A DNA stretch of 29,752 nucleotides from Nonomuraea sp. (GTDB lineage Bacteria; Actinomycetota; Actinomycetes; Streptosporangiales; Streptosporangiaceae): NCBI GenBank assembly GCA_013362835.1, contig JABFVJ010000039.1, forward strand, positions 1-29,752, in the 5' to 3' direction. The notes under the pieces are model-generated. The model ran no database searches and was not told where the DNA came from. It saw nothing but the letters and a program-made list of their open reading frames with translations. This document shows, one piece after another, positions 8,182-16,095 of this stretch (position 1 is the stretch's first letter; every line of letters begins with the position of its first letter). The translations under genes and the position numbers were made by a program.

Positions 8182-9030
8182 ATGGCCTTCGACCTCGACC
8201 CGTTCGCGATGCTGGCCGGAGCGGTCGGCGGCGGCGGCCTGTTCCTGTTCTTCCTCGCCCTGTACGGCCTGCGCCGCCGCCCGACCCAGCCCAGACGCCC
8301 GCTGATCAAGATGCTCACCACCCGCACCGCCGTCGCGGCCGTGGCCGGCGGCCTGGTCCTGGTGATCACCGGCTGGCCGGTCCTGGCGGTGGGCGCGGTG
8401 CTGCTCGTGTTCGCCTGGCGCGGACTGTCCGGCGGCGCCGCCGAGGAACGCGCCGCCATGCGCAGGCTCGAAGGGCTGGCCGCCTGGACCGAGTCGCTGC
8501 GTGACACCATCGCCGGCGCGGCCGGGCTGGAACAGGCGATCCCGTCGTCCATCAGGGCCGCCGTGCCCTCGCTCAGGCCCCACCTGCGGGCCATGGTCGA
8601 CCGCCTGCACACCAGGATGGCGCTGCCCGAGGCGCTGGGCCGGTTCGCCGACGAGCTCGACGACCCCTCGGCCGACCTGGTGATCGCCGCGCTCATCCTC
8701 AACTCCCGGCTGCGCGGCCCCGGCCTGCGCGACGTGCTCGGCGCGCTCGCCGTATCGGCGCGCGAGGAGCTCGACATGCGCCGTCGCGTCGAGGCCGAAC
8801 GCCGCTCGACCAGGCGCAGCGTGCAGATCGTGGTGATCACGGCGCTGGTGTTCGCCGGGCTGCTCATCGTGTTCAACCCCGGCTACGTCGAGGAGTACGG
8901 CACCACTCTCGGCCAGGCCGTGCTCGTGGTCGTCGGCGGGCTGTTCGGCGCCGGCTTCGCCTGGATGCGGCGGCTGGCCAGGTTCGACAAGCCCACGCGG
9001 CTGCTGATGGGAGGAGGCGGCGATGGTTGA
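8182..9030 (+). CDS. tadB: TadB, inner-membrane platform protein of the Tad pilus
   Basis: A 282-residue T2SSF-family membrane protein. An N-terminal helix (about residues 10-28), a hydrophobic pair after residue 45, and two C-terminal helices (VVITALVFAGLLIVFNP and VLVVVGGLFGAGFAWM) flank a cytoplasmic T2SSF domain containing SLRDTIAGAAGLEQAI and LRGPGLRDVLGALAVSAR. TadB and TadC together form the platform on which TadA acts. The start could be GTG at 8176 (a GTGA overlap with tadA) or ATG at 8182; I chose ATG because CGGGGG lies about 9 bases upstream of it. The end overlaps tadC by 8 bases. Confidence 0.9.
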   Translation: MAFDLDPFAMLAGAVGGGGLFLFFLALYGLRRRPTQPRRPLIKMLTTRTAVAAVAGGLVLVITGWPVLAVGAVLLVFAWRGLSGGAAEERAAMRRLEGLAAWTESLRDTIAGAAGLEQAIPSSIRAAVPSLRPHLRAMVDRLHTRMALPEALGRFADELDDPSADLVIAALILNSRLRGPGLRDVLGALAVSAREELDMRRRVEAERRSTRRSVQIVVITALVFAGLLIVFNPGYVEEYGTTLGQAVLVVVGGLFGAGFAWMRRLARFDKPTRLLMGGGGDG

Positions 9031-9943
9031 GGGCGCGCTGGCCGGAGCGGTGCTCGGCCTCGGGCTGTTCGTACTGGTACGTGCGCTCTTCCCGGCCCGT
9101 CCCGGCCTGGTGGCGCGGCTGCTGGCGCTCGACGCCGTACGCGAGGACGCGGGCGGGCCGCGGATCCAGCTCGTCCTGCCCGACGAGGAGGTCAGCGCCT
9201 TCCGCAAGGGGCTCGGCGCCCGCCTGGCCCGCCTGTACGGCGCCCGCGGCTGGGAGGCCCGCTCGGTCAAGGCCGACCTGGCCCTGCTCGGACGGTCGTT
9301 CGAGGCGTTCCTGGCCACCAAGGTGCTGCTCGCCGCGAGCGGCCTGCTGGCCTTCCCGATCCTGCTCGGCTGGCTGGCGCTCATGGGCTGGGGCGTCTCG
9401 TTCGCCGTGCCGTTCTGGTCGGCGGTGCTCGTGGCGCTGCTCTTCTTCTTCCTGCCCGACCTGCAGATCCGCAAGGAGGCCGCGGCCATGCGACGCGACT
9501 TCCGCCACGTCGTCGGCGCGTTCCTCGACCTCGTCTCCATGAACCTGGCGGGCGGGCGCGGCGTGCCCGAGGCGCTGATGATGGCCGTCTCGGTCAGCGG
9601 CGAGCAGCCCAACTGGGCGATGGGCCGCATCCGCGACGCGCTGGGCGGCGCCAGGATCGTCGGCATCACCCCGTGGCAGGCGCTCGGCCAGCTCGGCGAG
9701 GAGATCAACGTCGACGAGCTGCGCGACCTGTCGGCCGCGCTCGGCCTGGTGGCCGACGACGGCGCCAAAGTACGCAGCTCGCTGACCGCGCGGGCCGCCA
9801 CGTTGCGCCGGCGCGAGCTGGCCGAGATCGAGGGCCGGGCGGGCGAACGTTCGCAGTCGATGCTCGTGGCCCAGCTCCTCCTGTGCGCCGGTTTCGTGAT
9901 TTTTCTCAGTTTTCCCGCCGCAATGAAGATGTTGGGGGCCTGA
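9023..9943 (+). CDS. tadC: TadC, second T2SSF platform protein
   Basis: A 306-residue membrane protein starting with ATG inside the end of tadB. An N-terminal helix is followed by a soluble stretch and then two closely spaced helices (VLLAASGLLAFPILLGWLAL and SFAVPFWSAVLVALLFFFLP). Next comes the T2SSF domain, with RRDFRHVVGAFLDLVSMNLA and a GGARIVGITPWQALGQLGEE segment. A final helix (MLVAQLLLCAGFVIFLSFPA) closes the protein. This layout is typical of TadC, the partner of TadB in the Tad inner-membrane platform. Its TGA overlaps the ATG of the pilin gene as TGATG (9941-9945). Confidence 0.9.
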   Translation: MVEGALAGAVLGLGLFVLVRALFPARPGLVARLLALDAVREDAGGPRIQLVLPDEEVSAFRKGLGARLARLYGARGWEARSVKADLALLGRSFEAFLATKVLLAASGLLAFPILLGWLALMGWGVSFAVPFWSAVLVALLFFFLPDLQIRKEAAAMRRDFRHVVGAFLDLVSMNLAGGRGVPEALMMAVSVSGEQPNWAMGRIRDALGGARIVGITPWQALGQLGEEINVDELRDLSAALGLVADDGAKVRSSLTARAATLRRRELAEIEGRAGERSQSMLVAQLLLCAGFVIFLSFPAAMKMLGA

Positions 9944-10176
9944 TGCACCATCCCTGGATCGTCTATCTCATCGCCTGCCTGAACGTGCGCGTCCACCGCG
10001 CGCGCACCGCGCCCAGCAGGGGCGCGTCCGCCGTCGAATGGGTGATCATCACGGCCATCATCGCGGGCGTCGCGCTCGGCCTGGCCACGCTGATCAAGAC
10101 CCTGGTCGAGCAGAAGTCGAGCGAGATCCAAGGCACCTTCGGCGGCGGTGGCGGCGGCGGTGACGGCAACCCGTGA
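9943..10176 (+). CDS. Small Flp/TadE-like pilin with Gly-rich tail
   Basis: A 77-residue protein translated from the ATG that overlaps the tadC stop. Residues 26-32 read RGASAVE, which fits a class IV prepilin processing site (cut after Gly27, Glu at +5). A hydrophobic helix follows (WVIITAIIAGVALGLATLI). The tail ends in seven Gly then DGNP. Size, position after TadC and the processing site suggest a major or minor pilin subunit. It is longer at the N-terminus (26 residues before the cut) than classical Flp pilins. The last bases also encode the start of the next gene in another frame. No prepilin peptidase gene is in the window. Confidence 0.75.
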   Translation: MHHPWIVYLIACLNVRVHRARTAPSRGASAVEWVIITAIIAGVALGLATLIKTLVEQKSSEIQGTFGGGGGGGDGNP

Positions 10177-10582
10177 GCGGGGCGCGACCGTGGTCGAGCT
10201 GGCGCTGCTGATGCCGGTCATCCTCGCGGTCGTGCTCCTCATCGTGCAGGTCGCGCTCTGGTTCCACGGCCGCGAGGTCGCCGAGGCCGCCGCCAGGGAA
10301 GGCGCGCGCGTGGCCAGGGCGGCGCCGTTCGACTCCGGCGACTGGCAGGGCTCGGCCACGGCGAAGGCCACGGAGATCGTCAAGGCCATCGGCCCGCGCC
10401 TGCTGGAGAACGCGACGGCCACGACCGCCGAACAGGACCCCGACCAGCGCTTCGTCACCGTGACGGGCAGCGCGGTGCAGGTCGTGCCGCTGCTGCCGCC
10501 GCTCACCTTCACGATCACCGCGACGGCGGGCGGGCCGGTCGAGTGCTTCCGTCCCGACAACGGCGGTGATGACTGCCGATGA
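10160..10582 (+). CDS. TadE-like pseudopilin
   Basis: About 140 residues, starting with GTG at 10160 (GTG at 10148, in the same frame, is an alternative; neither has a strong ribosome site). The N-terminus reads RERGATVVELALLMP, the TadE signature, with a possible prepilin cut after Gly8 and Glu at +5. A hydrophobic helix (VILAVVLLIVQVALWF) follows, then AAREGARVAR, typical of TadE. The rest is extracytoplasmic, with a Cys pair at the C-terminus. TadE-like proteins are minor pilins needed for Flp fibre assembly or export. The gene starts inside the pilin gene and ends in an ATGA overlap with the next TadE gene, so expression is probably coupled. Confidence 0.83.
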   Translation: MTATRERGATVVELALLMPVILAVVLLIVQVALWFHGREVAEAAAREGARVARAAPFDSGDWQGSATAKATEIVKAIGPRLLENATATTAEQDPDQRFVTVTGSAVQVVPLLPPLTFTITATAGGPVECFRPDNGGDDCR

Positions 10583-10974
10583 GGTCGGCCGAGCGCGGCT
10601 CGATGGCCGTGGAGACGGTGATGCTCGCCCCCGTCTTCCTGCTGTTCCTCATGTTCCTGGTCGGGGCGGGGGTGCTGGTCGAGACGCAGGGGCGGGTCAA
10701 CGGGGCGGCCAGGGACGCCGCGCGGGCCGCGTCCGTGCAGCGGGGTTTCGGCGACGCGGGGACGGCGGCGGAGAGCGTCGCCAAGAGCAGCCTCGACGGC
10801 AAGTGCGCCACCACCGCCGTGGACCTGGGCGGCTCCACGTGGGAGGCGGGCGGTCAGGTCGAGGCCGTGGTCACCTGCGAGCTCGACCTCGGGTTCCTCG
10901 GGTTCGGCGGCACGAAGCAGATGAAGGGCACCGCCGTGGTGCCGCTGGAGCAGTTCGTCAGGAGGGAGCCGTGA
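10579..10974 (+). CDS. Second TadE-like pseudopilin
   Basis: A 131-residue protein whose ATG overlaps the preceding stop. It begins MRSAERGSMAVETVML, again a TadE-type leader with a possible cut after Gly7 and Glu at +5, then a helix APVFLLFLMFLVGAGVLV. The segment GAARDAARAASVQRG is the usual post-helix amphipathic stretch. The exported part has two Cys (CATTAV and VVTCEL) that could form a disulfide. It is probably a paralogue of the gene before it, and both would sit at the membrane as minor pilins. Its end overlaps the next gene as GTGA. Confidence 0.83.
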   Translation: MRSAERGSMAVETVMLAPVFLLFLMFLVGAGVLVETQGRVNGAARDAARAASVQRGFGDAGTAAESVAKSSLDGKCATTAVDLGGSTWEAGGQVEAVVTCELDLGFLGFGGTKQMKGTAVVPLEQFVRREP

Positions 10975-11381
10975 AGGCGGGGGAACGGGGGTCCATGTCG
11001 GTGTTCACCGTGCTCTTCTCCGTGGTCGTGTTCCTGCTGGCCGGGCTGCTCGTCGACGGCGGCGCGGCGATCAACGCCCGGCTGCGCGCCGCCGACGTCG
11101 CGGAACAGGCGGCGCGGGCCGGCGCCGACAAGATCGACCTCGATCAGCTGCACGCCAATGGCGGTCTCCGCCTGCTGGACGAGGGCCAGGTCTGCGCCAG
11201 GGCCGACGAGATCGTCGCCGCGCAGGGCGGCGACGGCGTCGTACGCGGCGAGTGCGCCGTCGAGCAGGAACAGGTGCGGGTCACGGTCTCGGTGCGCTGG
11301 GAGGCGTTCTTCCTCGGAGCGCTCGGTTTCCCCGGTTCGGAGATGAACGGCGAGGCCACGGCCGCCCCTGAAGCCAGGTAG
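10971..11381 (+). CDS. TadG-like short pilus protein
   Basis: A 136-residue protein starting with GTG at 10971, with GGAGGGAG close upstream and a GTGA overlap with the preceding stop. The N-terminus reads ERGSMSVFTVLFSVVVFLLA: the RGS leader resembles the two TadE proteins, but the +5 residue is Phe rather than Glu, so processing by a prepilin peptidase is doubtful. The segment GLLVDGGAAINARLRAADVAEQAARAGA is a hallmark of the TadG/TadE-G-like N-terminus. The large von Willebrand-like domain of full TadG is missing; this short form is common in actinobacterial Tad loci. A 70-base gap separates it from the LysM-BTAD gene. Confidence 0.78.
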   Translation: MKAGERGSMSVFTVLFSVVVFLLAGLLVDGGAAINARLRAADVAEQAARAGADKIDLDQLHANGGLRLLDEGQVCARADEIVAAQGGDGVVRGECAVEQEQVRVTVSVRWEAFFLGALGFPGSEMNGEATAAPEAR

Positions 11382-11391
11382 ACCGAATCCC

Positions 11392-11404
11392 GCCACTCAG
11401 TGGC
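11392..11404. repeat. Short palindrome between the TadG-like and LysM-BTAD genes
   Basis: GCCACT-C-AGTGGC is a perfect 13-base palindrome in the only sizeable gap within the Tad operon. It could be a weak hairpin or a protein-binding site. No U-run follows, so a terminator is unlikely. Confidence 0.4.
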
Positions 11405-11451
11405 CGGGGCACGCACGAAGGCAGGACCCTGAACGGGAGAAGGGAGCGGCG

Positions 11452-14157
11452 ATGCCGACGCGAGAGCCGACGCGTCCCCAGGGACGGCACCAGCCCAGGC
11501 GTCCGCCTGCGCGCATCCCGGCCAGGCGGAGCTTCGGCGACGTGCTCGCCGGGCTCGCGGCGCTGGTGGCGCTGGTGGCGCTCATGGGCGGGGTGCCGTA
11601 CGCGCTGCTCACGTTCGCCGGGCCGCCGGTCACGTCCGACATGCTCGACCTCGGCTTCTTCACCACGGAGGTCGGACCGAGCACGATCCAGGCCGTTCTG
11701 GTGCTGCTGGTCTGGCTGGCCTGGTTCCAGCTCTTCGTGTGCGTGCTCGTCGAGGTGTACGCCGGGGTCCGCAGGGTCGGCATGCCCGCCCGCGTACCCC
11801 TGTCCGGCGGCACGCAGGCCCTCGCCAACAAGCTCGTCGGCGCGGTGTTGCTGCTGTTCACGGCCGGGGCGATGATCGCGCCGATCGCCCGCATGGCCGC
11901 GCCGCCCGCCGCGACGCCGGTGACCGCGGTCGCCTACTCCGCGCCGATCGTCGAGCAGACGCTGGAGACCCACAAGACCAAGAAGGTGTACGTGGTGCAG
12001 CCGCCGCACGGCCGCCACCACGAGAGCCTGTGGGAGATCGCGGAGAAGTGCCTGGGCGACGGCCGACGATATCCCGAAATTTACCGACTCAACCAGGCCA
12101 AGGAGCAGCCGGACGGCACCCGCCTGCGCATGGCCGACCTGATCAGGCCCGGCTGGGTGCTCGACATGCCGGACGACGCCAGGAACGTGCACATCGTCCC
12201 GGCGGGCCAGCCCCGCCAGCAGACGCTGCGCGAACACCCCGGCGTCGCCCACACCCGCGCCCACGCCGACGCCAAGCACCACACCCCCAAGAAGGCCACC
12301 GAGCGGCACGAGGCCAGGCACGGCAAACCCGCCGACGTCAGGCAGGACCAGCCCGAGATCACCATCCGCGAGGCCCAGAGCCTCGACCTGATCGACTACC
12401 TGGCCGGGGCGTCGCTGGCCGCCGCCGGACTGCTCGCCGTGCTGGCCAGGCGGCGGCGGGAGCAGCTGTGGCGCAGGGTGTTCGGGCGCAGGATCGTCCG
12501 GCCGCGCGACGACGCCGCCCAGGCCGAGGTGGCGCTCAGGCTCGGCGGCGACGCGCCGGGCGCACGCGTGCTCGACCTCGGGCTGCGGCACCTCGGCGCC
12601 GGGCTCGCCGCCCAGCGCCGCACCCCGCCCGTCGTCTACGGCGCCCACCTGTCCCCGCGCACACTCGACCTGTGGATCCACCCGCCCGACGACGACCCGC
12701 CCGCGCCGTGGACCGCCGAGGACGGCGGCCAGGTGTGGCGGCTGCCCACCCACGAGGGCCGGATGCTGGAGCACCAGGCGGGCGGGGCGCCGTACCCGGG
12801 GCTGGTCTCCATCGGCACGGACGCGGGCGGGCGGGTGCTGATCGACCTGGAGGCCGCGCAGGGCCTGATCAACGTACGCGGCCCGCAGACCACCGCCGCG
12901 CTGGCCGCGCTCGCCGTCGAGCTGGCCACCAACCGCTGGTCCGACCGCATGCGCGTCACCCTCGTCGGGTTCGGCGACGAGCTGACCGCCATCGCGCCCG
13001 ACCGCATCAGGGCCGTGGGCAGCCTGGCCGAGGTGCTGCCCGAGCTGGAGGCGACCGCCGCGCCGCGCAGGGAGGTGCTGACCGGCCGCGTCACCGGCAG
13101 CCCGCGCGACGCCCACTACCTGCTCTCGGCCGTCGCGCCCACGCACGAGGAGGCCCGCCGCCTGGCCCTGCTGGCCCGCAGGGACACCGCCGGGTACGTG
13201 CTCGCGGGCGAGGTCCCGCACGCCACCTGGACCCTGGAGATCTCCGACGACGGCCGCGCCAGGATCGCCGAGCTGGGCTTCGAGGTGGAGGCCCAGCTGC
13301 TGCCCCGCCGTCACTACAAGGCCCTGGTGGACCTCTTCCGTACGGCCGGGCGGCTCGACGGCGAGACCTACTCCGAGGCCGAGCCGCTGGAGGCGTCGCG
13401 TCCGCCCGCGGTCGAGATCAGGCTGCTCGGCCCCATCGAGGTCGTCGGGCTCGAACCGCTCGAAGAGGGACGCATGGCCCTGGCCACCGAGCTGCTGGTC
13501 TACCTGGCCACGCATCCGGGCGGCGTGCATCCCGCGGTGCTCGGGGGCGTGTTGTGGCCGCGCGGCGTGCAGACCATGGTCAGGGACGCCACGATCGCCA
13601 GGGTCGCCGACTGGCTGGGCCCCGAGCACCTGCGCGTCGACGAGGCGGGCAGGGTCGGGCTAGGCCCGGACGTGCGTACGGACTGGATGCTCTTCCGCGA
13701 GCTCGTCCGCCGCTCGCACCACGACCCTTCGGCCCGTACGGTCCTGCTGGAGAAGGCGCTCGGCCTGGTACGCGGCCCGCTGCTGGCCACCCGCCCGGCC
13801 GGCCGCTACACCTGGCTCGCGGCCGACGACCTGGAGTACGACGTGGCGGCCGGCGTCGCCGACGCGGCGCACCAGCTGTGCGAGCTCCGGCTGGCCCAGG
13901 GCGAGCCTGACGCGGCGGTGGCGGCCGTACGCGCGGCGTTGCTGCTCACGCCAGATGACGAGGGGCTCTGGCGCGACCTGCTGCGGGCCACCCACGCCAC
14001 CGGGGACGTCGTCCGCATGCGCGCCGTGGTCGACGGCCTGACGCGCAGGGCGGCCTCGCACCCGTACGGGAGCGGGATGGCGCCGGAGACCGAGGCGTTG
14101 ATCGAGGAATTGCTGCCCTCGTGGCGCATCCATGTGGTGAGGGAGTCGTCGGCATGA
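11452..14157 (+). CDS. Membrane protein with LysM domain and C-terminal BTAD (SARP-like) domain
   Basis: A 901-residue protein with an AAGGGAG ribosome site. Three predicted membrane helices (about 30-56, 79-104, 128-149) precede a LysM-like domain (about 178-240, with VYVVQPP, SLWEIAEKCLGDGRRYPEIY and LIRPGWVLDMP). A His-rich linker (262-290) leads to a fourth helix (about 315-333) followed by an RRRREQ stop-transfer. The middle region (about 390-630) contains a LINVRGPQTTAALAAL segment resembling an EccC-like ATPase module without its P-loop. From about residue 654 comes a winged-helix-like region (EIRLLGPIEVVG) and a helical BTAD/TPR domain as in SARP regulators. The topology would place LysM outside and BTAD in the cytoplasm. 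DNA binding is not assured. It overlaps the next gene by ATGA and probably acts with the Tad machinery. Confidence 0.82.
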   Translation: MPTREPTRPQGRHQPRRPPARIPARRSFGDVLAGLAALVALVALMGGVPYALLTFAGPPVTSDMLDLGFFTTEVGPSTIQAVLVLLVWLAWFQLFVCVLVEVYAGVRRVGMPARVPLSGGTQALANKLVGAVLLLFTAGAMIAPIARMAAPPAATPVTAVAYSAPIVEQTLETHKTKKVYVVQPPHGRHHESLWEIAEKCLGDGRRYPEIYRLNQAKEQPDGTRLRMADLIRPGWVLDMPDDARNVHIVPAGQPRQQTLREHPGVAHTRAHADAKHHTPKKATERHEARHGKPADVRQDQPEITIREAQSLDLIDYLAGASLAAAGLLAVLARRRREQLWRRVFGRRIVRPRDDAAQAEVALRLGGDAPGARVLDLGLRHLGAGLAAQRRTPPVVYGAHLSPRTLDLWIHPPDDDPPAPWTAEDGGQVWRLPTHEGRMLEHQAGGAPYPGLVSIGTDAGGRVLIDLEAAQGLINVRGPQTTAALAALAVELATNRWSDRMRVTLVGFGDELTAIAPDRIRAVGSLAEVLPELEATAAPRREVLTGRVTGSPRDAHYLLSAVAPTHEEARRLALLARRDTAGYVLAGEVPHATWTLEISDDGRARIAELGFEVEAQLLPRRHYKALVDLFRTAGRLDGETYSEAEPLEASRPPAVEIRLLGPIEVVGLEPLEEGRMALATELLVYLATHPGGVHPAVLGGVLWPRGVQTMVRDATIARVADWLGPEHLRVDEAGRVGLGPDVRTDWMLFRELVRRSHHDPSARTVLLEKALGLVRGPLLATRPAGRYTWLAADDLEYDVAAGVADAAHQLCELRLAQGEPDAAVAAVRAALLLTPDDEGLWRDLLRATHATGDVVRMRAVVDGLTRRAASHPYGSGMAPETEALIEELLPSWRIHVVRESSA

Positions 14158-14747
14158 GACGTACGACAGCGATCCTGGTCGTCCTGCTCGTGGCGGGGTG
14201 CGGGCAGGCCCAGCGGCCGTACACGCCGCAGGAGGCCGAGCCGTCGGCGCCGGTGACGGCCGCCGCCTCGGCCGAGCCGTCGGCGCCCGGCGTCGAGAAG
14301 GTGCAGATCGGCGGCGGGAAGCTGCGGGTGGACATCGACTGGCCCGCCGCCCGCGACCCGCTCATGAACGTCATCACCGGCTGGTACGTCGCCAGCCGCA
14401 AGGTGATGGTCTCGGGAAACGATCGATACCTCCAGGGTGTGGATCTCGAACTCAGCGCGGCCCGCCAGGCGTACGACGGAGTACGCCGGTACACCGAGGA
14501 GGACAGGAGGGTGAAGGGCGTCGCCCGGCTGTACGACCTGCGTGTCACGAAGGAGGGCAAGGGCGCGCAGATCGACGCCTGCGTGGACGAGTCGAAGATG
14601 CGCGTGGTCACGCGCGCCGGCGAGCCGGTCTCGCCGCAGCCCACCACCCGCGGCCCCTTCCTCCAGAGGGTTCTCGCGCACCGCGGCGACGACGGCGTCT
14701 GGCGGATCCGGGAACTGCTCTACGACTTGGAAGGATGCGCGCGATGA
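14154..14747 (+). CDS. Predicted lipoprotein of unknown function
   Basis: A 197-residue protein from the ATG at 14154, which overlaps the LysM-BTAD stop and has GAGGGAG about 8 bases upstream; an in-frame upstream start at 14121 is not needed. A short basic N-terminus, a hydrophobic stretch (TAILVVLLVAG) and a lipobox LVAGC with Cys16 mark a lipoprotein anchored to the outer face of the membrane. After a Pro/Ala-rich linker, the mature part (VDIDWPAARDPLMNVITGWYVASRKV onward, in sequence order) is an alpha/beta-like domain of the kind often found beside actinobacterial Tad genes. I do not recognise the family by function. Coupling on both sides ties it to the pilus operon. Confidence 0.78.
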   Translation: MRRTTAILVVLLVAGCGQAQRPYTPQEAEPSAPVTAAASAEPSAPGVEKVQIGGGKLRVDIDWPAARDPLMNVITGWYVASRKVMVSGNDRYLQGVDLELSAARQAYDGVRRYTEEDRRVKGVARLYDLRVTKEGKGAQIDACVDESKMRVVTRAGEPVSPQPTTRGPFLQRVLAHRGDDGVWRIRELLYDLEGCAR

Positions 14748-15667
14748 ACCGCGTGATCTCGCTGGCCACCGCGGCCCTGATGCTGCTGGGGAACCTCGAC
14801 GACCCGGGCGGCAGCCCCATCGAGCACGGCAGGACGAGGGGCGTCGAGCTGCGCAACTCGAAGATCGTCATTTCCGGCAACGGCGCCAAGGGCGGCAGCG
14901 GTGACGGCTACGTACTCAAACGCCCCTGCTGGTACGAGCCGGGCATGAGCGCCGCCGACATGCTGAAGTCGCAGGAGAGCCTGCGCGACTACTGGTTCCG
15001 GTTCACCAAGAACCCGACCGAGGAGAAGTTCCAGAAGTTCTTGAAGCAGTTCAAGGACAAGGTCAAGGAGGAGGGGCGCTGGTGGGGCCCGGCGTACGAC
15101 GCCTCCGACCCGAAGGGCGAGGCGTGTTTCGCGGGGCTCGACCCGTTCGTGTTCGTGCCGCCCGGCACCACGCCGCCGGCCGGGATCACCATCGAGGAGC
15201 TGGCCGAGATCGCCAGGGCCGCCCTGACCGTGCCCGAGCCCACGGTCAAGCTGAGCCCCGACGCCAAGAGCTTCGTCAACCTGCCCACCTGGGTGTGGCT
15301 GGAGGGCGTGGGGGAGACGCGGAGATCGGTGACGGCGGAGATCCCCGGCGTCATGAGCGTGACCGTGGTGGCCACGCTGGAGAGCATCAAGATCGACCCG
15401 GGCACCACCAAGGACCGGGCCGAGGTGCACCAGGAAGGCTGCGGGACCTCCGGGAAGCAGTACGCGAAGGGCGCGGCGTTCACCTGCGGGGTGCGTTACC
15501 TGCGGGCCTCGATCGACCAGCCGCGCGAGACGTACACGCTGACGGTCACGACGTCGTGGCCGGTACGGGCGGAGGGCGGCGTGGTGCCGTTCCAGTTCGC
15601 GCCCGTCGAGGTCGGCGCCACCCGCGACGTGCCGGTCGGTGAGATCCAGAGCAACGTGAAGCCCTAG
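14744..15667 (+). CDS. Secreted protein of unknown function, last gene of the Tad operon
   Basis: A 307-residue protein. The ATG at 14744 overlaps the preceding stop and has GGAAGGA about 8 bases upstream, so it is preferred to an in-frame ATG at 14735. A short hydrophobic N-terminus (MNRVISLATAALMLLGN) suggests export. The rest is hydrophilic, with a Lys-rich helical stretch (EEKFQKFLKQFKDKVKEEGR) and a beta-rich C-terminal half. Four Cys (KRPCW, GEACF, EGCGT, FTCGV) could make two disulfides. No motif identifies a function. It converges on the MarR gene, and the two stop codons share the bases CTAG (15664-15667). Confidence 0.75.
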   Translation: MNRVISLATAALMLLGNLDDPGGSPIEHGRTRGVELRNSKIVISGNGAKGGSGDGYVLKRPCWYEPGMSAADMLKSQESLRDYWFRFTKNPTEEKFQKFLKQFKDKVKEEGRWWGPAYDASDPKGEACFAGLDPFVFVPPGTTPPAGITIEELAEIARAALTVPEPTVKLSPDAKSFVNLPTWVWLEGVGETRRSVTAEIPGVMSVTVVATLESIKIDPGTTKDRAEVHQEGCGTSGKQYAKGAAFTCGVRYLRASIDQPRETYTLTVTTSWPVRAEGGVVPFQFAPVEVGATRDVPVGEIQSNVKP

Positions 15668-16095
15668 GCGATCACGGCGGCGAGGGGGGCCAGCTCGGGC
15701 TGCCCGGCCGCCTCGGCCAGCACCTCCTTGAGCACCGCGTCGTGCGTCGGGCCCGCCTGCGCGAGCAGGTCGCGGCCGTCCGGCGTGACCTCGGAGTAGA
15801 TGCCGCGCCGGTCGTCCTCGCACAGGTAGCGCCTGAGCAGGCCGCGCTTCTCCAGCCGCGTGACCAGCCGCGTCGTGGCGCTCTGGCTCAGGACCACCGC
15901 GCGGGCGAGCTGCTGCATGCGCATGTGCCACCCGTCCTGGCGGCCGAGCACGTCGAGCACGGTGTACTCGCTCACGCTCAGCCCGTGCTCCTTCTGCAGC
16001 GCCTTCTCCAGCCTGTCCTCGATCTTGGCGTGCAGCGCGGCGAGGGTGCGCCAGCCCTGGGCACGCGCCTCCACGGCGTCGTCGGCTAGGGGCAT
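15664..16095 (-). CDS. MarR-family transcriptional regulator
   Basis: A 143-residue winged-helix protein starting at the ATG at 16095, with GGAGG seven bases upstream. An in-frame upstream extension to 16128 has no ribosome site. The DNA-binding core reads LSVSEYTVLDVLGRQDGWHMRMQQLARAVVLSQSATTRLVTRLEKRGLLRR in order, followed by the beta-wing (YLCEDDRRGIYSEVTPDG), a classic MarR arrangement with dimerisation helices at each end. It is divergent from the MFS exporter gene, the usual setting in which a MarR repressor controls both genes and is released by a small-molecule ligand. The ligand cannot be read from the sequence. Confidence 0.9.
   Translation of the reverse strand: MPLADDAVEARAQGWRTLAALHAKIEDRLEKALQKEHGLSVSEYTVLDVLGRQDGWHMRMQQLARAVVLSQSATTRLVTRLEKRGLLRRYLCEDDRRGIYSEVTPDGRDLLAQAGPTHDAVLKEVLAEAAGQPELAPLAAVIA

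Noticed and set aside
8158..10560. An 800-codon minus-strand frame across tadB, tadC and the pilin genes
   Set aside because: It is antisense to five well-supported overlapping genes and has no domain.
11281..13629. A 782-codon minus-strand frame across the LysM-BTAD gene
   Set aside because: It is an antisense shadow with low-complexity composition and no ribosome site or motif.
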